Source: Mycobacterium dioxanotrophicus
GTDB lineage: Bacteria > Actinomycetota > Actinomycetes > Mycobacteriales > Mycobacteriaceae
Direction of reading: 5' to 3'
Length of the DNA stretch: 64,000 nt
NCBI RefSeq assembly: GCF_002157835.1
Contig: NZ_CP020809.1
Location: forward strand, 3,348,001 to 3,412,000
In this document: positions 27,311 through 37,132 of the stretch, one piece after another
Layout: every line of letters starts with the position of its first letter
How positions within the stretch are numbered: position 1 is the stretch's first letter
The notes under the pieces: generated by a model
Seen by the model: the letters and a program-made list of their open reading frames with translations, nothing else
Databases searched by the model: none
What the model was told of the DNA's origin: nothing
Translations under genes and position numbers: made by a program

Positions 27311-30103
27311 ATTTCCAGCCCGAAACGTCGCGTCGGCCCGCTCATCGCGGGTGTCGTCGTCACGCTGCTGTTGCTGTCGGTGTGTGTCACCGACCTGCCC
27401 GTGTTCGCTCGGCCGGAGCCGCCGTCGGGCCGCGTCGAGCTGTCGGCAGGATGGCAGCTGAGTTCTGCGCGCGACGTGAGGGCTGGGGGAGCCGAGATCT
27501 CCACGACGGGATTCCGCGGGGACCGCTGGCATGAGGTGGAGCACATGCCCGCCACGGTGCTGCAGGCGCTGGAAGACGACGGCACCTACCCCAACCTCTA
27601 CTACGGCGAGAACCTGGCCAACGTTCCCGACGATCTGTACCGCCAGGACTGGTGGTACCGGACCACGTTCACCGCGCCGGCAGGCAGCTCGAACTACCGC
27701 ATCGAGTTCCCCGGCATCAACTACCGCGCCGAAGTGTGGCTCAACGGCAGGCAGATCGCGGGCAGCTCCGAGGTGGTCGGCATGTACACCGCCCACGAGC
27801 TCGACGTGACGCCATGGCTCAACCAGGGCGGTCAGAACACCTTGGCCGTCAAGGTCACCCCCGAGCAGGCGCTGCAGGACATCAACGGCGTCGAGCTGGC
27901 CGACAGCTGGTGGGACTGGATCAACTGGAACCGGATCGGGTACCAGGGGCCGGGCAAGAACCCGCTGCGCGGCAATTCCTTTGTCGCCGACCGCAACGCG
28001 GGCATCTTCAAGCCGGTGTATCTGAGCTTCTCCGGTACGGGAGTGGTCAGCGATCCGATGGTGACCACCGAGCTGCCGCTGCCGTCGACCGACACAGCCC
28101 GGCTCACCGTGTACAGCGACGTCCGCAACACGTCCTCGACGACGCTGCGCGGCGTGGTGCGTGCGACGATCAGCCAGGCCGGCAAGCCGGACATCACCCT
28201 CGACCAACCGGTCACCCTCGGTGCGGGGGAGCGCCGTGAGGTGAAGTTCGATCCGGACTCCTACGCTGCGCTGACGGTGCAGCACCCTGACCTCTGGTGG
28301 CCGTACACCATGGGCGAACCCAACCTCTACAACCTGCACCTGGAGTTCCGGCAGTACGGCCGGGCCACCGACACCGACGACTCGCGGTTCGGTATCCGGA
28401 CCATCACCCAACATCGCGACGACGACGAGCAGTACCCGGACCTGGGCCGTGGTGGCAGCTTCTATCTCACCGTCAACGGCAAAGACCTGCTGGTCCGCGG
28501 CGCCGCCTACACCCCGGATCTGCTGTTCCGCTACGACCCGCAACGTGAGGACGCCATCCTCGGCTACGTCCGCGACATGGGCCTGAACATGCTGCGGCTG
28601 GAGGGAAAGTTCCCCGGCGACAACATCATCGAACGGGCTGACGAGCTGGGCATCCCGCTGATGTACGGCTGGATGTGCTGCAACCAGTGGGAGAAATGGT
28701 CGCAGTGGGACGCCGAGGACCATCGCGTCGCCAATGAGAGCCTGCGCTCGCAGCTGCTGACGCTGCGTGGTCACCCGTCGGCGTTCATCTGGGCCAACGG
28801 CAGCGACGGCAAACCGCCGCAGTCGGTGCTCGACGCCTACCACGGCATCCTGACCGACCTGCACTGGCCGAACGCCGTCGTCGACACGGTGTCGTCACTG
28901 GCCCGCGACGATGACGGCCAGCCCGACTGGGACGGCATCCACATGGCGGGCCCGTATACCTGGCGCCCACCCAGCTACTGGTTCAGCGGCGGGTATCAGG
29001 CCACCCGAGGATCCAACGCCGAGCAGGGCGACAACGAGAACATCCCGCCGTTCGCGAGCCTGCGGAAGTTCCTGCCGCCGGACAAGCTGTGGCCGATCAA
29101 CGACACCTGGTACTTCCACGCCGGGGCCAACCCCAGCAACAACTCGCTGGAGAGCATCCGCACGGCGGTGGTGCGACGGTACGGTTCGTCGCCCAACGCG
29201 GAGGAATTCGCCCGCAAGGCGCAGTTGGCCCACTACGAGTCCACCCGGGCCCAGTTCGAGGCGTTCGCGGCGATGGGCTGGGCGAACCACAAGATGACGA
29301 TCTACTGGATGCTCAACAACCACTGGCCGTCGTTCTTCGGGCACCTCTTCGACTACTACCTGCGGCCCGGCGGCGCCTATTTCGGCGCCAAGAAGGGCCT
29401 GCGCCCCCTGTCGGTGGTGTTCGACTCCTTCGCCACCGGCGACCACAACACGGCGAACATCACAGTCGTCAACCAGACGCCGTCCGACCAGCACGGCCTG
29501 CACGTACGGGTGCGCACCTACGACCTGGCCGGGCGGGTGCGGGACGACCGGACCACGGACACCATCTCGGTGCCGTCCGGCGGGGCCGTGCGGGCACTTG
29601 CGCTGCCGCACGTGGTCCGCGACTCCCGGGTGTTCTTCGTGCGCGCCGAACTGCTGGACGCCTCGGGTGATGTGGTCACCGAGAACACCTACTGGCAGTC
29701 CCAGCAGCGCGACGACGTCGGCAACCCGATGAACGATCAGGCGTTCGACCTGGCCCAGACCAGTTGGGCCGACATGACGCCGCTCAACACGATGCCGCCG
29801 GCACCCCTGCAGGTCAGTGCCTCCCGTACGGCCGGACCCGATCGCACTGTGGTGGCGATCCGGTTGCACAACCCCACCCGGCAGATCGCGTTCTTCGATC
29901 GCGCAGAGGTCACCGACACCCACGACGGTGACGAGATCCTGCCCATCGAGTACTCCGACAACTACGTCACGGTCTACCCGGGCGAAACGGTGATCCTGAC
30001 CGGCACGATCAGCGGGGGAGAACCCCAGGCCAACTGGGTTCGGGTGACCGGGTACAACTCCGCGCCGGTGACCGTGCCGATCGACGAGTCCACGCGCCGA
30101 TAG
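27311..30103 (+). CDS. Exported GH2-family glycoside hydrolase, ATT start proposed
   Basis: About 930 aa from the proposed start. The N terminus (KRRVGPLIAGVVVTLLLL) is a signal peptide or membrane anchor. Then come the GH2 sugar-binding domain (DWWYRTTF, WLNGRQIAG, about residues 110-165), the Ig-like domain (about 235-330), and the TIM barrel (about 380-700), followed by C-terminal beta domains. The family includes beta-mannosidases and exo-beta-glucosaminidases. Where most GH2 enzymes have the acid/base Asn-Glu, this protein reads FIWANGSDGKPP. No ATG/GTG/TTG is found upstream in frame; GAGGAG at 27299-27304 sits 6 nt before ATT 27311. The annotated alternative, TTG 27371, would cut the signal in half. 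Confidence 0.8.
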   Translation: MSSPKRRVGPLIAGVVVTLLLLSVCVTDLPVFARPEPPSGRVELSAGWQLSSARDVRAGGAEISTTGFRGDRWHEVEHMPATVLQALEDDGTYPNLYYGENLANVPDDLYRQDWWYRTTFTAPAGSSNYRIEFPGINYRAEVWLNGRQIAGSSEVVGMYTAHELDVTPWLNQGGQNTLAVKVTPEQALQDINGVELADSWWDWINWNRIGYQGPGKNPLRGNSFVADRNAGIFKPVYLSFSGTGVVSDPMVTTELPLPSTDTARLTVYSDVRNTSSTTLRGVVRATISQAGKPDITLDQPVTLGAGERREVKFDPDSYAALTVQHPDLWWPYTMGEPNLYNLHLEFRQYGRATDTDDSRFGIRTITQHRDDDEQYPDLGRGGSFYLTVNGKDLLVRGAAYTPDLLFRYDPQREDAILGYVRDMGLNMLRLEGKFPGDNIIERADELGIPLMYGWMCCNQWEKWSQWDAEDHRVANESLRSQLLTLRGHPSAFIWANGSDGKPPQSVLDAYHGILTDLHWPNAVVDTVSSLARDDDGQPDWDGIHMAGPYTWRPPSYWFSGGYQATRGSNAEQGDNENIPPFASLRKFLPPDKLWPINDTWYFHAGANPSNNSLESIRTAVVRRYGSSPNAEEFARKAQLAHYESTRAQFEAFAAMGWANHKMTIYWMLNNHWPSFFGHLFDYYLRPGGAYFGAKKGLRPLSVVFDSFATGDHNTANITVVNQTPSDQHGLHVRVRTYDLAGRVRDDRTTDTISVPSGGAVRALALPHVVRDSRVFFVRAELLDASGDVVTENTYWQSQQRDDVGNPMNDQAFDLAQTSWADMTPLNTMPPAPLQVSASRTAGPDRTVVAIRLHNPTRQIAFFDRAEVTDTHDGDEILPIEYSDNYVTVYPGETVILTGTISGGEPQANWVRVTGYNSAPVTVPIDESTRR

Positions 30104-30112
30104 GATCGCCTG

Positions 30113-30337
30113 ATGACCACAACCGATGAGCGCCGCGATCTGTCCCAGGTAGCCGAGTCCAGCGGCTGGGCGCGCCGCGACCTCGAGCGGGTCGACGTGT
30201 ACCAACGCGGCGCCGACCGGATCCGCGTGATCTGGCAGGGTTCGAACGCGATCAGCGGTGCCAGCCGATTCCAGGACGACATCATGGGCACCTACACGCG
30301 CGACGTCGCGACGGTGAGCAACTGGCTCAAGCGCTGA
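30113..30337 (+). CDS. Small conserved hypothetical protein
   Basis: A 74-aa soluble protein (Trp-containing, starts MTTTDERRDLSQVAESSGW), 9 bp after the GH2 gene and on the same strand. Its core has the pattern VDVYQRGADRIRVIWQG...TWL-like ending in VSNWLKR. I do not recognise a named domain. The close spacing suggests co-transcription with the glycosidase gene. Confidence 0.6.
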   Translation: MTTTDERRDLSQVAESSGWARRDLERVDVYQRGADRIRVIWQGSNAISGASRFQDDIMGTYTRDVATVSNWLKR

Positions 30338-30395
30338 CCGCGGAGCGTGAAAATCAGTCGCGACGGCCTTCGGCCATGTGGCACCGTCAAGATTT

Positions 30396-31586
30396 GTGAG
30401 TGCCCCGACCGCTGACCTGACTCTGGCTCCGAGCACCGATGCCGATTGGACGGCGATGGCGCTGCTCGGCGGCACCGCGTTCGGGGAGATCGGGCATCCC
30501 GATTCGCTGGCGGCCTGGCGCACCATGGTGCCCGACGGCGGCGCGCTGGTGGTGCGTGACGGCGACGACGTCGTCGGACAGTGCTTCTACCTGAACCTGT
30601 CGCTCACCGTGTCCGGTGGTGCCGTGCTGCCCACGGCAGGCATCAGTTTCGTCGCGGTGGCACCGACCCATCGCAGGCGCGGGATCCTGCGGATGATGTA
30701 CACCGAGCTGCATCGGCGTATCGCCGATGCGGGTCTGCCGATCGCCGCGCTGACCGCGAGTGAAGGCGGCATCTACGGCCGGTTCGGGTACGGCCCGGCG
30801 ACCGGCAAGCAGTTGATCACGGTCGATCGCCGCTTTGCGGAGTTCCACGCATCCGTCTCCGATCCCGGTGGCGTGCGATTGGTCAAACCGACCGAGCACC
30901 GCGACGTCTTCGCCGAGATCTACGACCGGTGGCGGCTGCAGACACCGGGTGGTTTGCAGCGCCCGAGCGCGCTGTGGGACGACCTGCTCGCCGACCGGGA
31001 GAACACCCGCGACGGGTGCTCGGAACTGTTCGCGTTCGTGCATCCGGACGGCTACGTGCTCTACCGCGTGCACGGCAACGATCCCATGACCATTCGCATC
31101 TGGGAGTTGGTCGCCGCCACCACCGACGCGCAGGTGGCGCTGTGGCGCGCCCTGCTCGGCATGGATCTCATGGAGAAGGTCAACATCTGGACCCATCCCG
31201 ACGACGTGCTGCCGCAGCTGCTGACCAATCCGAGGTTGGTCCGGGTGACCAACAGCACCGACGATCTGTGGCTGCGCATCATGGACATCCCCGCGGCCCT
31301 CGAAGCACGCGGCTACCAGGAGGATCTGGACGTAGTGCTGCAGGTCGCCGACGGTGGACGATTCGCGCTGCAGATCCGCGACGGACGCGCTCGGTGTACG
31401 CCCACCGACGCACCGGCCGACGTCGCGCTCGACCTCGACGTGCTGGGCAGCCTGTACCTGGGTGGGTACCGTGCCGAAGGGTTCGCGACGGCAAACCGGT
31501 TGCGGAGTAACGACTCTGCACTGATCCGTCGGCTCGGCGGCGCATTCGCCGGCGAGGTGCCCGCTGTCCTGGGTTACGGCTTCTGA
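30396..31586 (+). CDS. eis: Eis N-acetyltransferase
   Basis: A protein of about 396 aa matching Eis of mycobacteria: first GNAT domain with acetyl-CoA loop [17 protein letters not shown], then [28 protein letters not shown], and the C-terminal sterol-carrier-like domain ending in a Phe carboxylate (LGYGF), which serves as the catalytic base in Eis. Eis proteins are hexameric acetyltransferases that modify aminoglycosides at several positions and also lysines on peptides. I prefer GTG 30396 to GTG 30378, because the M. tuberculosis protein starts near this point. Confidence 0.9.
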   Translation: MSAPTADLTLAPSTDADWTAMALLGGTAFGEIGHPDSLAAWRTMVPDGGALVVRDGDDVVGQCFYLNLSLTVSGGAVLPTAGISFVAVAPTHRRRGILRMMYTELHRRIADAGLPIAALTASEGGIYGRFGYGPATGKQLITVDRRFAEFHASVSDPGGVRLVKPTEHRDVFAEIYDRWRLQTPGGLQRPSALWDDLLADRENTRDGCSELFAFVHPDGYVLYRVHGNDPMTIRIWELVAATTDAQVALWRALLGMDLMEKVNIWTHPDDVLPQLLTNPRLVRVTNSTDDLWLRIMDIPAALEARGYQEDLDVVLQVADGGRFALQIRDGRARCTPTDAPADVALDLDVLGSLYLGGYRAEGFATANRLRSNDSALIRRLGGAFAGEVPAVLGYGF

Positions 31587-31616
31587 GGTGAGGGCGGCTG
31601 CGTAATGTGCAGCGGT

Positions 31617-32897
31617 GTGAGTGCACGCGCAGGCATCGTGGTGACCGGAACAGAAGTTCTCACCGGACGGGTTCAAGACCGTAACGGGCCGTGGATCGCC
31701 GACCGGTTGCTCGAGCTGGGTGTCGAGCTCGCCCACATCACCATCTGCGGTGACCGCCCCCGCGACATCGCCGCGCAACTGCGGTTCCTGGCCGCGGAAG
31801 GGGTGGACCTGATCGTCACCAGCGGCGGGCTCGGGCCCACAGCGGACGATCTGACCGTGGCCACCGTCGCCGAATTCTGCGGTCGCGAACTGGTTTTGGA
31901 CACCGAGATGGAGGAGCGGATCGCGGGGATCCTGCGTCGGCTCATGGCCGGTCGCGGTGTCTTCTCGGAAGTCGACTTCGAGGCCGTGCGGGCGGCCAAC
32001 CGCAAGCAGGCCCTGGTGCCCGTGGGCGCCGAGGTCCTCGACCCGGTCGGTACCGCCCCCGGCGTCGTGGTGCCCGGAACACCGACCGTGATCGTCCTGC
32101 CCGGCCCGCCGCGCGAACTGCAACCGATGTGGTCTGCGGCCATCGCGACGACGGCCGCCCAGGAGGCGATCGCGCAGCGCACCGTCTACCGCCAGGAGAT
32201 GCTGCGCATGTTCGGGCTCGCCGAATCCGGCCTGGCCGAGACCCTGCGGGAAGCCGAGCACGCCATCGCCGGGTTCACAGACCTGGAGATCACCACGTGC
32301 CTGCGCCGCGGCGAGCTGGAAATCGTCACCCGCTACGAACCGGCGGCGGCGGACACGTACGCCGAACTGGTACGGCTGCTGCGCGACCGGCATGCGCACA
32401 CCCTCTACTCGGAGGACGGTGCCACGGTCGACGAGCAGGTGGCCGCGCTGCTCGCCGGTCGCCGCGTGGCGACAGCGGAATCGTGCACCGCGGGCCTACT
32501 GGCAGCGCGGCTGACCGAGCGGGCGGGTTCGTCGGCCTATGTCGCAGGCGGGGTGGTCGCCTACGCCAACGAGGCCAAAACCGAACTGCTGCAGGTCGAT
32601 GAAGCGCTGCTGGCCGAGCACGGAGCCGTCTCCGAGCCGGTGGCCGCCGCCATGGCCACCGGGGTGCTGGCAGGCTTCGAGGCCGACACCGCCGTGGCGG
32701 TCACCGGCGTCGCCGGACCGGGCGGCGGTAGCGCGGACAAGCCGGTCGGCACGGTGTGCTTCGCGGTGCAGCTCGCCGGTGGGGAGCCGGTGACCCGCAC
32801 GGTCCGGCTGCCGGGCGACCGCACCGACATCCGGGAGCGCTCGACCACCGTGGCGATGCACATGTTGCGCCGGGCGTTACAGGGCGGCGCCGCATAG
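31617..32897 (+). CDS. cinA: CinA-like competence/damage protein
   Basis: About 426 aa, with an N-terminal MoaB/MoeA-like (COG1058) domain ([29 protein letters not shown]) and a C-terminal CinA/PncC domain ([29 protein letters not shown]). The C-terminal domain in other bacteria is a nicotinamide mononucleotide deamidase. Near-identical motif order to Rv1901 of M. tuberculosis. I choose GTG 31617 over ATG 31605 because TAATGT at 31603-31608 is a suitable -10 for a leaderless message starting at the GTG. Confidence 0.88.
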   Translation: MSARAGIVVTGTEVLTGRVQDRNGPWIADRLLELGVELAHITICGDRPRDIAAQLRFLAAEGVDLIVTSGGLGPTADDLTVATVAEFCGRELVLDTEMEERIAGILRRLMAGRGVFSEVDFEAVRAANRKQALVPVGAEVLDPVGTAPGVVVPGTPTVIVLPGPPRELQPMWSAAIATTAAQEAIAQRTVYRQEMLRMFGLAESGLAETLREAEHAIAGFTDLEITTCLRRGELEIVTRYEPAAADTYAELVRLLRDRHAHTLYSEDGATVDEQVAALLAGRRVATAESCTAGLLAARLTERAGSSAYVAGGVVAYANEAKTELLQVDEALLAEHGAVSEPVAAAMATGVLAGFEADTAVAVTGVAGPGGGSADKPVGTVCFAVQLAGGEPVTRTVRLPGDRTDIRERSTTVAMHMLRRALQGGAA

Positions 32898-33011
32898 TAA
32901 CCACGTCGCGTGCGGGCCGAGTCTGCCCGCACAACTGCCCCGGCGAAAACGGCGCCGTCGGTCATTCGGGCTGACAGACTCCCTGCAGGGTCCACCGGCG
33001 AGGAGGCAGTT

Positions 33012-34361
33012 GTGGCGATGCATAGTGTCGACGACACCACCGAACAGACTGTTCGCAGCGTTCTGGCTTACGCCGAGAACCGATTGCGGATGAACCCGGT
33101 GCCACTGGACAAAGGATCGTTGTCGGCCGAGGAGCTCTACCGTCGCCTCGAGGGACTGATCCGCGAGACTCCGCGGCACCCCGATGAGGTGCTCGGCGTC
33201 TACAGCTCGGTGATCGCCCCGAGCATCATCTCGGCGGACAGTCCCCGCTTCCTCGGCTTCATACCGGCCGCGCCGACCAAGGCCAGCCTCCTGTTCGACA
33301 TGCTGGTGTCCTGCGCATCGATCCAGGGCATCTCGTGGCTGGAGGCATCGGGGGCGATCGCCGCGGAGAACACCGTGCTGCGGCTGATCGCCGACGAAGC
33401 TGGTCTGCCCTCGACGGCCGGTGGCTGTTTCGTCTCGGGCGGCTCGGCCGGAAACCTGTCCGCGCTCGCGACGGCGCGCGAAACCGCCAAGAGCAACGGG
33501 GCCACCGGCAGGCTGAGCGTGGTGGTCGGCACCGACGCGCACTCCTCGATCGTCAACACCCTCAACCTGCTGGAGATGGACGCCCTTGTGGTGGATACGC
33601 CGGAGCATCGGCTGACCGCCGAGACCGTCCGTGCCGCCGTTCCCGCTGACACCGCCAACATCGCCGCGGTGGTGTGTACCTCGGGCACCACCAACGCCGG
33701 CATCATCGATGACCTGGCCGGTGTCGGCGCGCTGGCCAAGGAGCGTGGCTGGTGGTTCCACGTGGACGGGGCGTACGGCGGTTCGGGCATCTTCGCGCGG
33801 TCGCTGAGGTCGAAGTACGACGGCATCGAACAGGCCGACTCGTTCATCCTGGATCCGCACAAGTGGTTGTTCACCCCGTTCGACTGCTGCGCGCTGCTGT
33901 ACCGCAATCCGGAGCTGGCCCGGGCCACCCATACGCAGGACGCCTCCTACCTCGACGTCATCCACACCTCCGACGGCGAGTGGAACCCGACCGATTACGC
34001 CTACCACCTGACTCGCCGGGCCCGCGGGTTGCCGTTGTGGTTCTCGTTGGCGGTCAACGGGGTTGAGGCCTATCGCGAGGCCATCGAGGTGGCCGCCGAG
34101 CTGGCCCGGCAGACCGCGGTGCTGATCAACAGCGAATCGCACCTGCAGCTCATCCGCGAGCCCGATCTGGGCGTGGTGCTGTTCCGGCGGCTCGGTTGGC
34201 AGGGGGAGGATTACGACGCCTGGGCGCAGAAGCTGCACGACGACGAGATCGCGTTCATCCCGCCCACCAAATGGGAGGGCGAGACGGTCGGTCGCTTCGC
34301 GTTTCTGCATCCGGACACGTCGATGGACCTGGTGCGTGAGGTGCTCGAGCGGACCCGGTGA
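33012..34361 (+). CDS. Group II PLP-dependent decarboxylase
   Basis: About 449 aa, fold-type I PLP enzyme of the aromatic-amino-acid/glutamate decarboxylase group. The Schiff-base lysine is in SFILDPHKWLFTP, the cofactor carboxylate-binding Asp is in FHVDGAYGG, and SGGSAGNL precedes the His-containing DAHSS that stacks on PLP. Substrate not determined by sequence. AGGAGG at 33001-33006, 5 nt before GTG 33012, picks this start. A second gene of the same broad family is at 39749-41137 but is clearly diverged. Confidence 0.82.
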   Translation: MAMHSVDDTTEQTVRSVLAYAENRLRMNPVPLDKGSLSAEELYRRLEGLIRETPRHPDEVLGVYSSVIAPSIISADSPRFLGFIPAAPTKASLLFDMLVSCASIQGISWLEASGAIAAENTVLRLIADEAGLPSTAGGCFVSGGSAGNLSALATARETAKSNGATGRLSVVVGTDAHSSIVNTLNLLEMDALVVDTPEHRLTAETVRAAVPADTANIAAVVCTSGTTNAGIIDDLAGVGALAKERGWWFHVDGAYGGSGIFARSLRSKYDGIEQADSFILDPHKWLFTPFDCCALLYRNPELARATHTQDASYLDVIHTSDGEWNPTDYAYHLTRRARGLPLWFSLAVNGVEAYREAIEVAAELARQTAVLINSESHLQLIREPDLGVVLFRRLGWQGEDYDAWAQKLHDDEIAFIPPTKWEGETVGRFAFLHPDTSMDLVREVLERTR

Positions 34362-34436
34362 TCCGACAGCGACGTTCCCGCAGCACTTTCGGCGATATCG
34401 GCCGGTCAACGGCGGCGCCGATCGGCGGTCGCGATC

Positions 34437-34907
34437 TCACGACAGTGGCAGGGTGCCGGTGAAGTGAAGGGTGCCGCCCCACGCGTCGACCCAGCCACGA
34501 TTGCAGCCGCCGGGGATGCCTTCGGCCTGTATCCCGACCGTATGGGGTTGGAAGCTCTCCAGCGGGAAGTCGGGCGTGGTCTCACCGGGCTCCAGCAGGT
34601 CAGACCCCACTTCGGTTCCGTCGATGAAGACGTGGGCGATGATGTCCGAGCAGTGATTCGAGTTGGCCGTGAAAGAAACAGTGGGGGACATGATGGCGCC
34701 GACGCTCGCGCTGGGAATCTGCGGGCAGAGCTGCGCTGTGGCCGGCTGGCATTGCGGCACTTCGATGTAACTGTCCTGCGTGTACGGCTTGGCCGACGCC
34801 GGACCGGCGAATGCCAGCGCTGCCGCGCATGTCGCGCATGTCACGCCGAGCGTGACCCCCACTGCGGCCATGCGCCTGACAGGCTGAATCTCGTTGAACA
34901 GCATCAT
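34437..34907 (-). CDS. Exported hypothetical protein
   Basis: A 156-aa protein with a signal peptide (hydrophobic stretch GVTLGVTCATCAAALAFAGP, cleavage near PASAKP). The mature part has several cysteines that could form disulfides (in PQCQPATAQLCPQ, NHCSDI and GGCNRG). Start ATG 34907 follows AGAGGA. Family not recognised. The disrupted gene upstream (34961-35565) may be its operon partner. Confidence 0.6.
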   Translation of the reverse strand: MMLFNEIQPVRRMAAVGVTLGVTCATCAAALAFAGPASAKPYTQDSYIEVPQCQPATAQLCPQIPSASVGAIMSPTVSFTANSNHCSDIIAHVFIDGTEVGSDLLEPGETTPDFPLESFQPHTVGIQAEGIPGGCNRGWVDAWGGTLHFTGTLPLS

Positions 34908-34960
34908 GATTTCCTCTTCCGTCGTGACGTGATCCCCGGCCCTGGTCGTCGGTACGGTCG

Positions 34961-35565
34961 TTATGCGGGCTCGAGCAGGTTCGGTGCCCACGCAAAGCCG
35001 TTGCCGCCCTCCATGTCCGGGACGCTGATGTGGCAGAACGCGTCAAACGAGCATGGTTCCACCAGCGGAACGACGCTCGGGGCCGCAGCGTGCCGATCTT
35101 GTGCTTCCCCGGACCGTCGGTGATGTTGTACACGTCGACGTCGTTGACGACATTCGCCGAGAGCTTCTGCCCACCGCCAGAGCCACTTTGGGTGCAGGTG
35201 ACGTGGCTTGTCGAGTGCCAGAGCCCGGGTGTCCACAGATTGACCGGAATCTTCGGTCCGTCCGCTGCGCCGTGTACCCTGCCGTCTTTGTCCACTTGGC
35301 CGGCGTAGTGCGCCCTGCCCTTGTTGTCGTTCCACGTGATCGTGAAGGACAAGAATCCCTGGCCCGTGAGGACGCTGTCGCTGACCGTGCCGTATGTCGG
35401 GTTCTCACCGCTGGCGCTCGTCACGATCCCCGGACCGAAATGCGAACCATCGGTCTGGACAGACATCGACTGGTAGTTCCACTCATCGTTTCTGAGTTCG
35501 AGGTATGGGCCGTCGGCTGTGCATGTTCCGTCGGCGCAGAGCATTCTGCTGCGTGCAAGCAACAT
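34961..35565 (-). pseudogene. Frameshifted hypothetical protein
   Basis: The frame from ATG 35565 reads as a sensible protein (DGPYLELRNDEWNYQS..., TITWNDNKGRAHYAGQVD, VYNITDGPGKHKIGTLR), then becomes Arg/Trp-rich at about 35,080. A neighbouring frame then continues (PSVVPLVEPCSFDAFCHISV...) to a stop at 34961. Adding one base in the GGGGCC region at 35079-35084 joins the two into about 200 aa. No signal peptide is visible at this start. Function unknown; lesion or base-call error. Confidence 0.65.
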
Positions 35566-35667
35566 CGATTTGCCTCTCAGACGTGTCCATCTCCTGGACC
35601 TGTGCCTGAAAAGTAATCGTGGCGATGAGTCAGGGAAATAAGGGAATTCCCTATGAATCGGGGTCCG

Positions 35668-37050
35668 TCACGCGGGTTGGGCGGGTACTTGCGGGCGTGA
35701 CGTGACGGCGGTGCGCGGGTGCCGTCGCGGGGCCGCCAGCACCCGCGCGACGATCGACGGTCGCAGCAGCGCTGTGGGGGCATCGACCAGGTTGGTCACC
35801 CGCAGGAACGTCTCGGCCACCAGGCCGTCCGATTCGGCGGCGGCCAGCACTCGTTCGGTGTACCGATTGGCGAACCGGATGGACGGCGACCGGTGGCCCT
35901 CGACGCGAGGCAGTGTCAGGTCGGCACCCGACGCCATCTGCCAGGCCCGGCCGAGGGGTTTGGCTGCGGCGCGGAAGAATCGGCGCGCCAGGTCCTGCGG
36001 CCCGTCTTCGAGGCAGTCCCGCAGGGCGAGTGCTTCCAGGGCTGCCACCGACATGCCCTGACCGTAAACCGGGTTGAAGCTGCAGATGGCGTCGCCGAAT
36101 ACCAGTAGCCCGCTTGGGAATTGCGGCAACCGCTCGTAGAACCGGCGCACGCTGGCGGGGTAGCGATAGGTGACGGCCTCGGTGAGCGGTTCGGCCGCCC
36201 GCAGTGCCGTCATCATCGCCGGGGGCGCGAACTTCTCGGCGAATCGGAACATGCCTTCCTGGTCGACGGGCGGTTGAAGTCCGGTCATACCAACCAGCGT
36301 CAGCATCCACGTGTCGTTCTCGCACGCGAAAAGTGCGCCACCGCACAGTAATTCGGGTCGTGCCCCGATCAGGAAGAGCCGTTCGACGATGGCGTCGGGC
36401 GGGATGTGCAACAACTGGCTGGTGTAGGCCACGTGGATGGTGTTGCGATGCTCGACAGGGCGTCGGTAGCCGATGCTGTCCAGGAAGGCCGGGGTCCTCG
36501 CCGCGCGGCCCGTCGCGTCGACCACCAGATCGGCCTGAACCTCGAGGTGGCCGGTTCCGTCGTGGGCCGTTACTCGTACCCCGGTTACGCGCCCGGCGCC
36601 GGCGACGACGAACTCGACGGCGTCGTGGCCGTCGAGGATCTCGACGTTGGGGATGGTCCGGACGCGTTGGCGGACATGGCCTTCCAGGAACGGCCTGGTG
36701 GCCAGGTATGACGTGACGGGTTTGGTGAACGGCCCGTCCAGGTTCAGCGGGTGCCCGGCGAAAGTCATCGACACCCGGGACACGCCGGAACCGTCGAGGA
36801 CCACGGCGCCGTCGTCAACGAGGTCGTCGAGGAACCCGGGGAACAGGTCATCGAGTGCCTGTGCGCCGCTGGACAGCAGCCCGTGCACGTGGCGGCCCTG
36901 GGGTACGCCCCGCCGCTGCGCGATGCCGTCGGGCAGGCTGTCGCGCTCGATGACGGTGACGTGGTCGAAGTGGTCGGCGAGCACTCTGGCGGCGAGCAGG
37001 CCGCCGATGCTGCATCCGAGAACTACTGCGCGCTCGCCCATCCTGGACAT
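35668..37050 (-). CDS. FAD-dependent monooxygenase/oxidoreductase
   Basis: A 460-aa flavoprotein. N-terminal FAD-binding motif VVLGCSIGGLLAARVLA (about residues 9-25), the middle DATGRAAR, and the second FAD motif GLLVFGDAICSFNPVYGQGMSVA with GD, similar to squalene epoxidase and geranylgeranyl reductase relatives. Substrate unknown. ATG 37050 has GGAGG 7 nt upstream. Confidence 0.8.
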   Translation of the reverse strand: MSRMGERAVVLGCSIGGLLAARVLADHFDHVTVIERDSLPDGIAQRRGVPQGRHVHGLLSSGAQALDDLFPGFLDDLVDDGAVVLDGSGVSRVSMTFAGHPLNLDGPFTKPVTSYLATRPFLEGHVRQRVRTIPNVEILDGHDAVEFVVAGAGRVTGVRVTAHDGTGHLEVQADLVVDATGRAARTPAFLDSIGYRRPVEHRNTIHVAYTSQLLHIPPDAIVERLFLIGARPELLCGGALFACENDTWMLTLVGMTGLQPPVDQEGMFRFAEKFAPPAMMTALRAAEPLTEAVTYRYPASVRRFYERLPQFPSGLLVFGDAICSFNPVYGQGMSVAALEALALRDCLEDGPQDLARRFFRAAAKPLGRAWQMASGADLTLPRVEGHRSPSIRFANRYTERVLAAAESDGLVAETFLRVTNLVDAPTALLRPSIVARVLAAPRRHPRTAVTSRPQVPAQPA

Positions 37051-37132
37051 CGGACACCTCCGTCGCCCGGTGCGGCGCCGGGTCTTCGGAGCTATCGTCG
37101 AACGGCTCCTGGAGCAGGCATAGGGTAATCGA

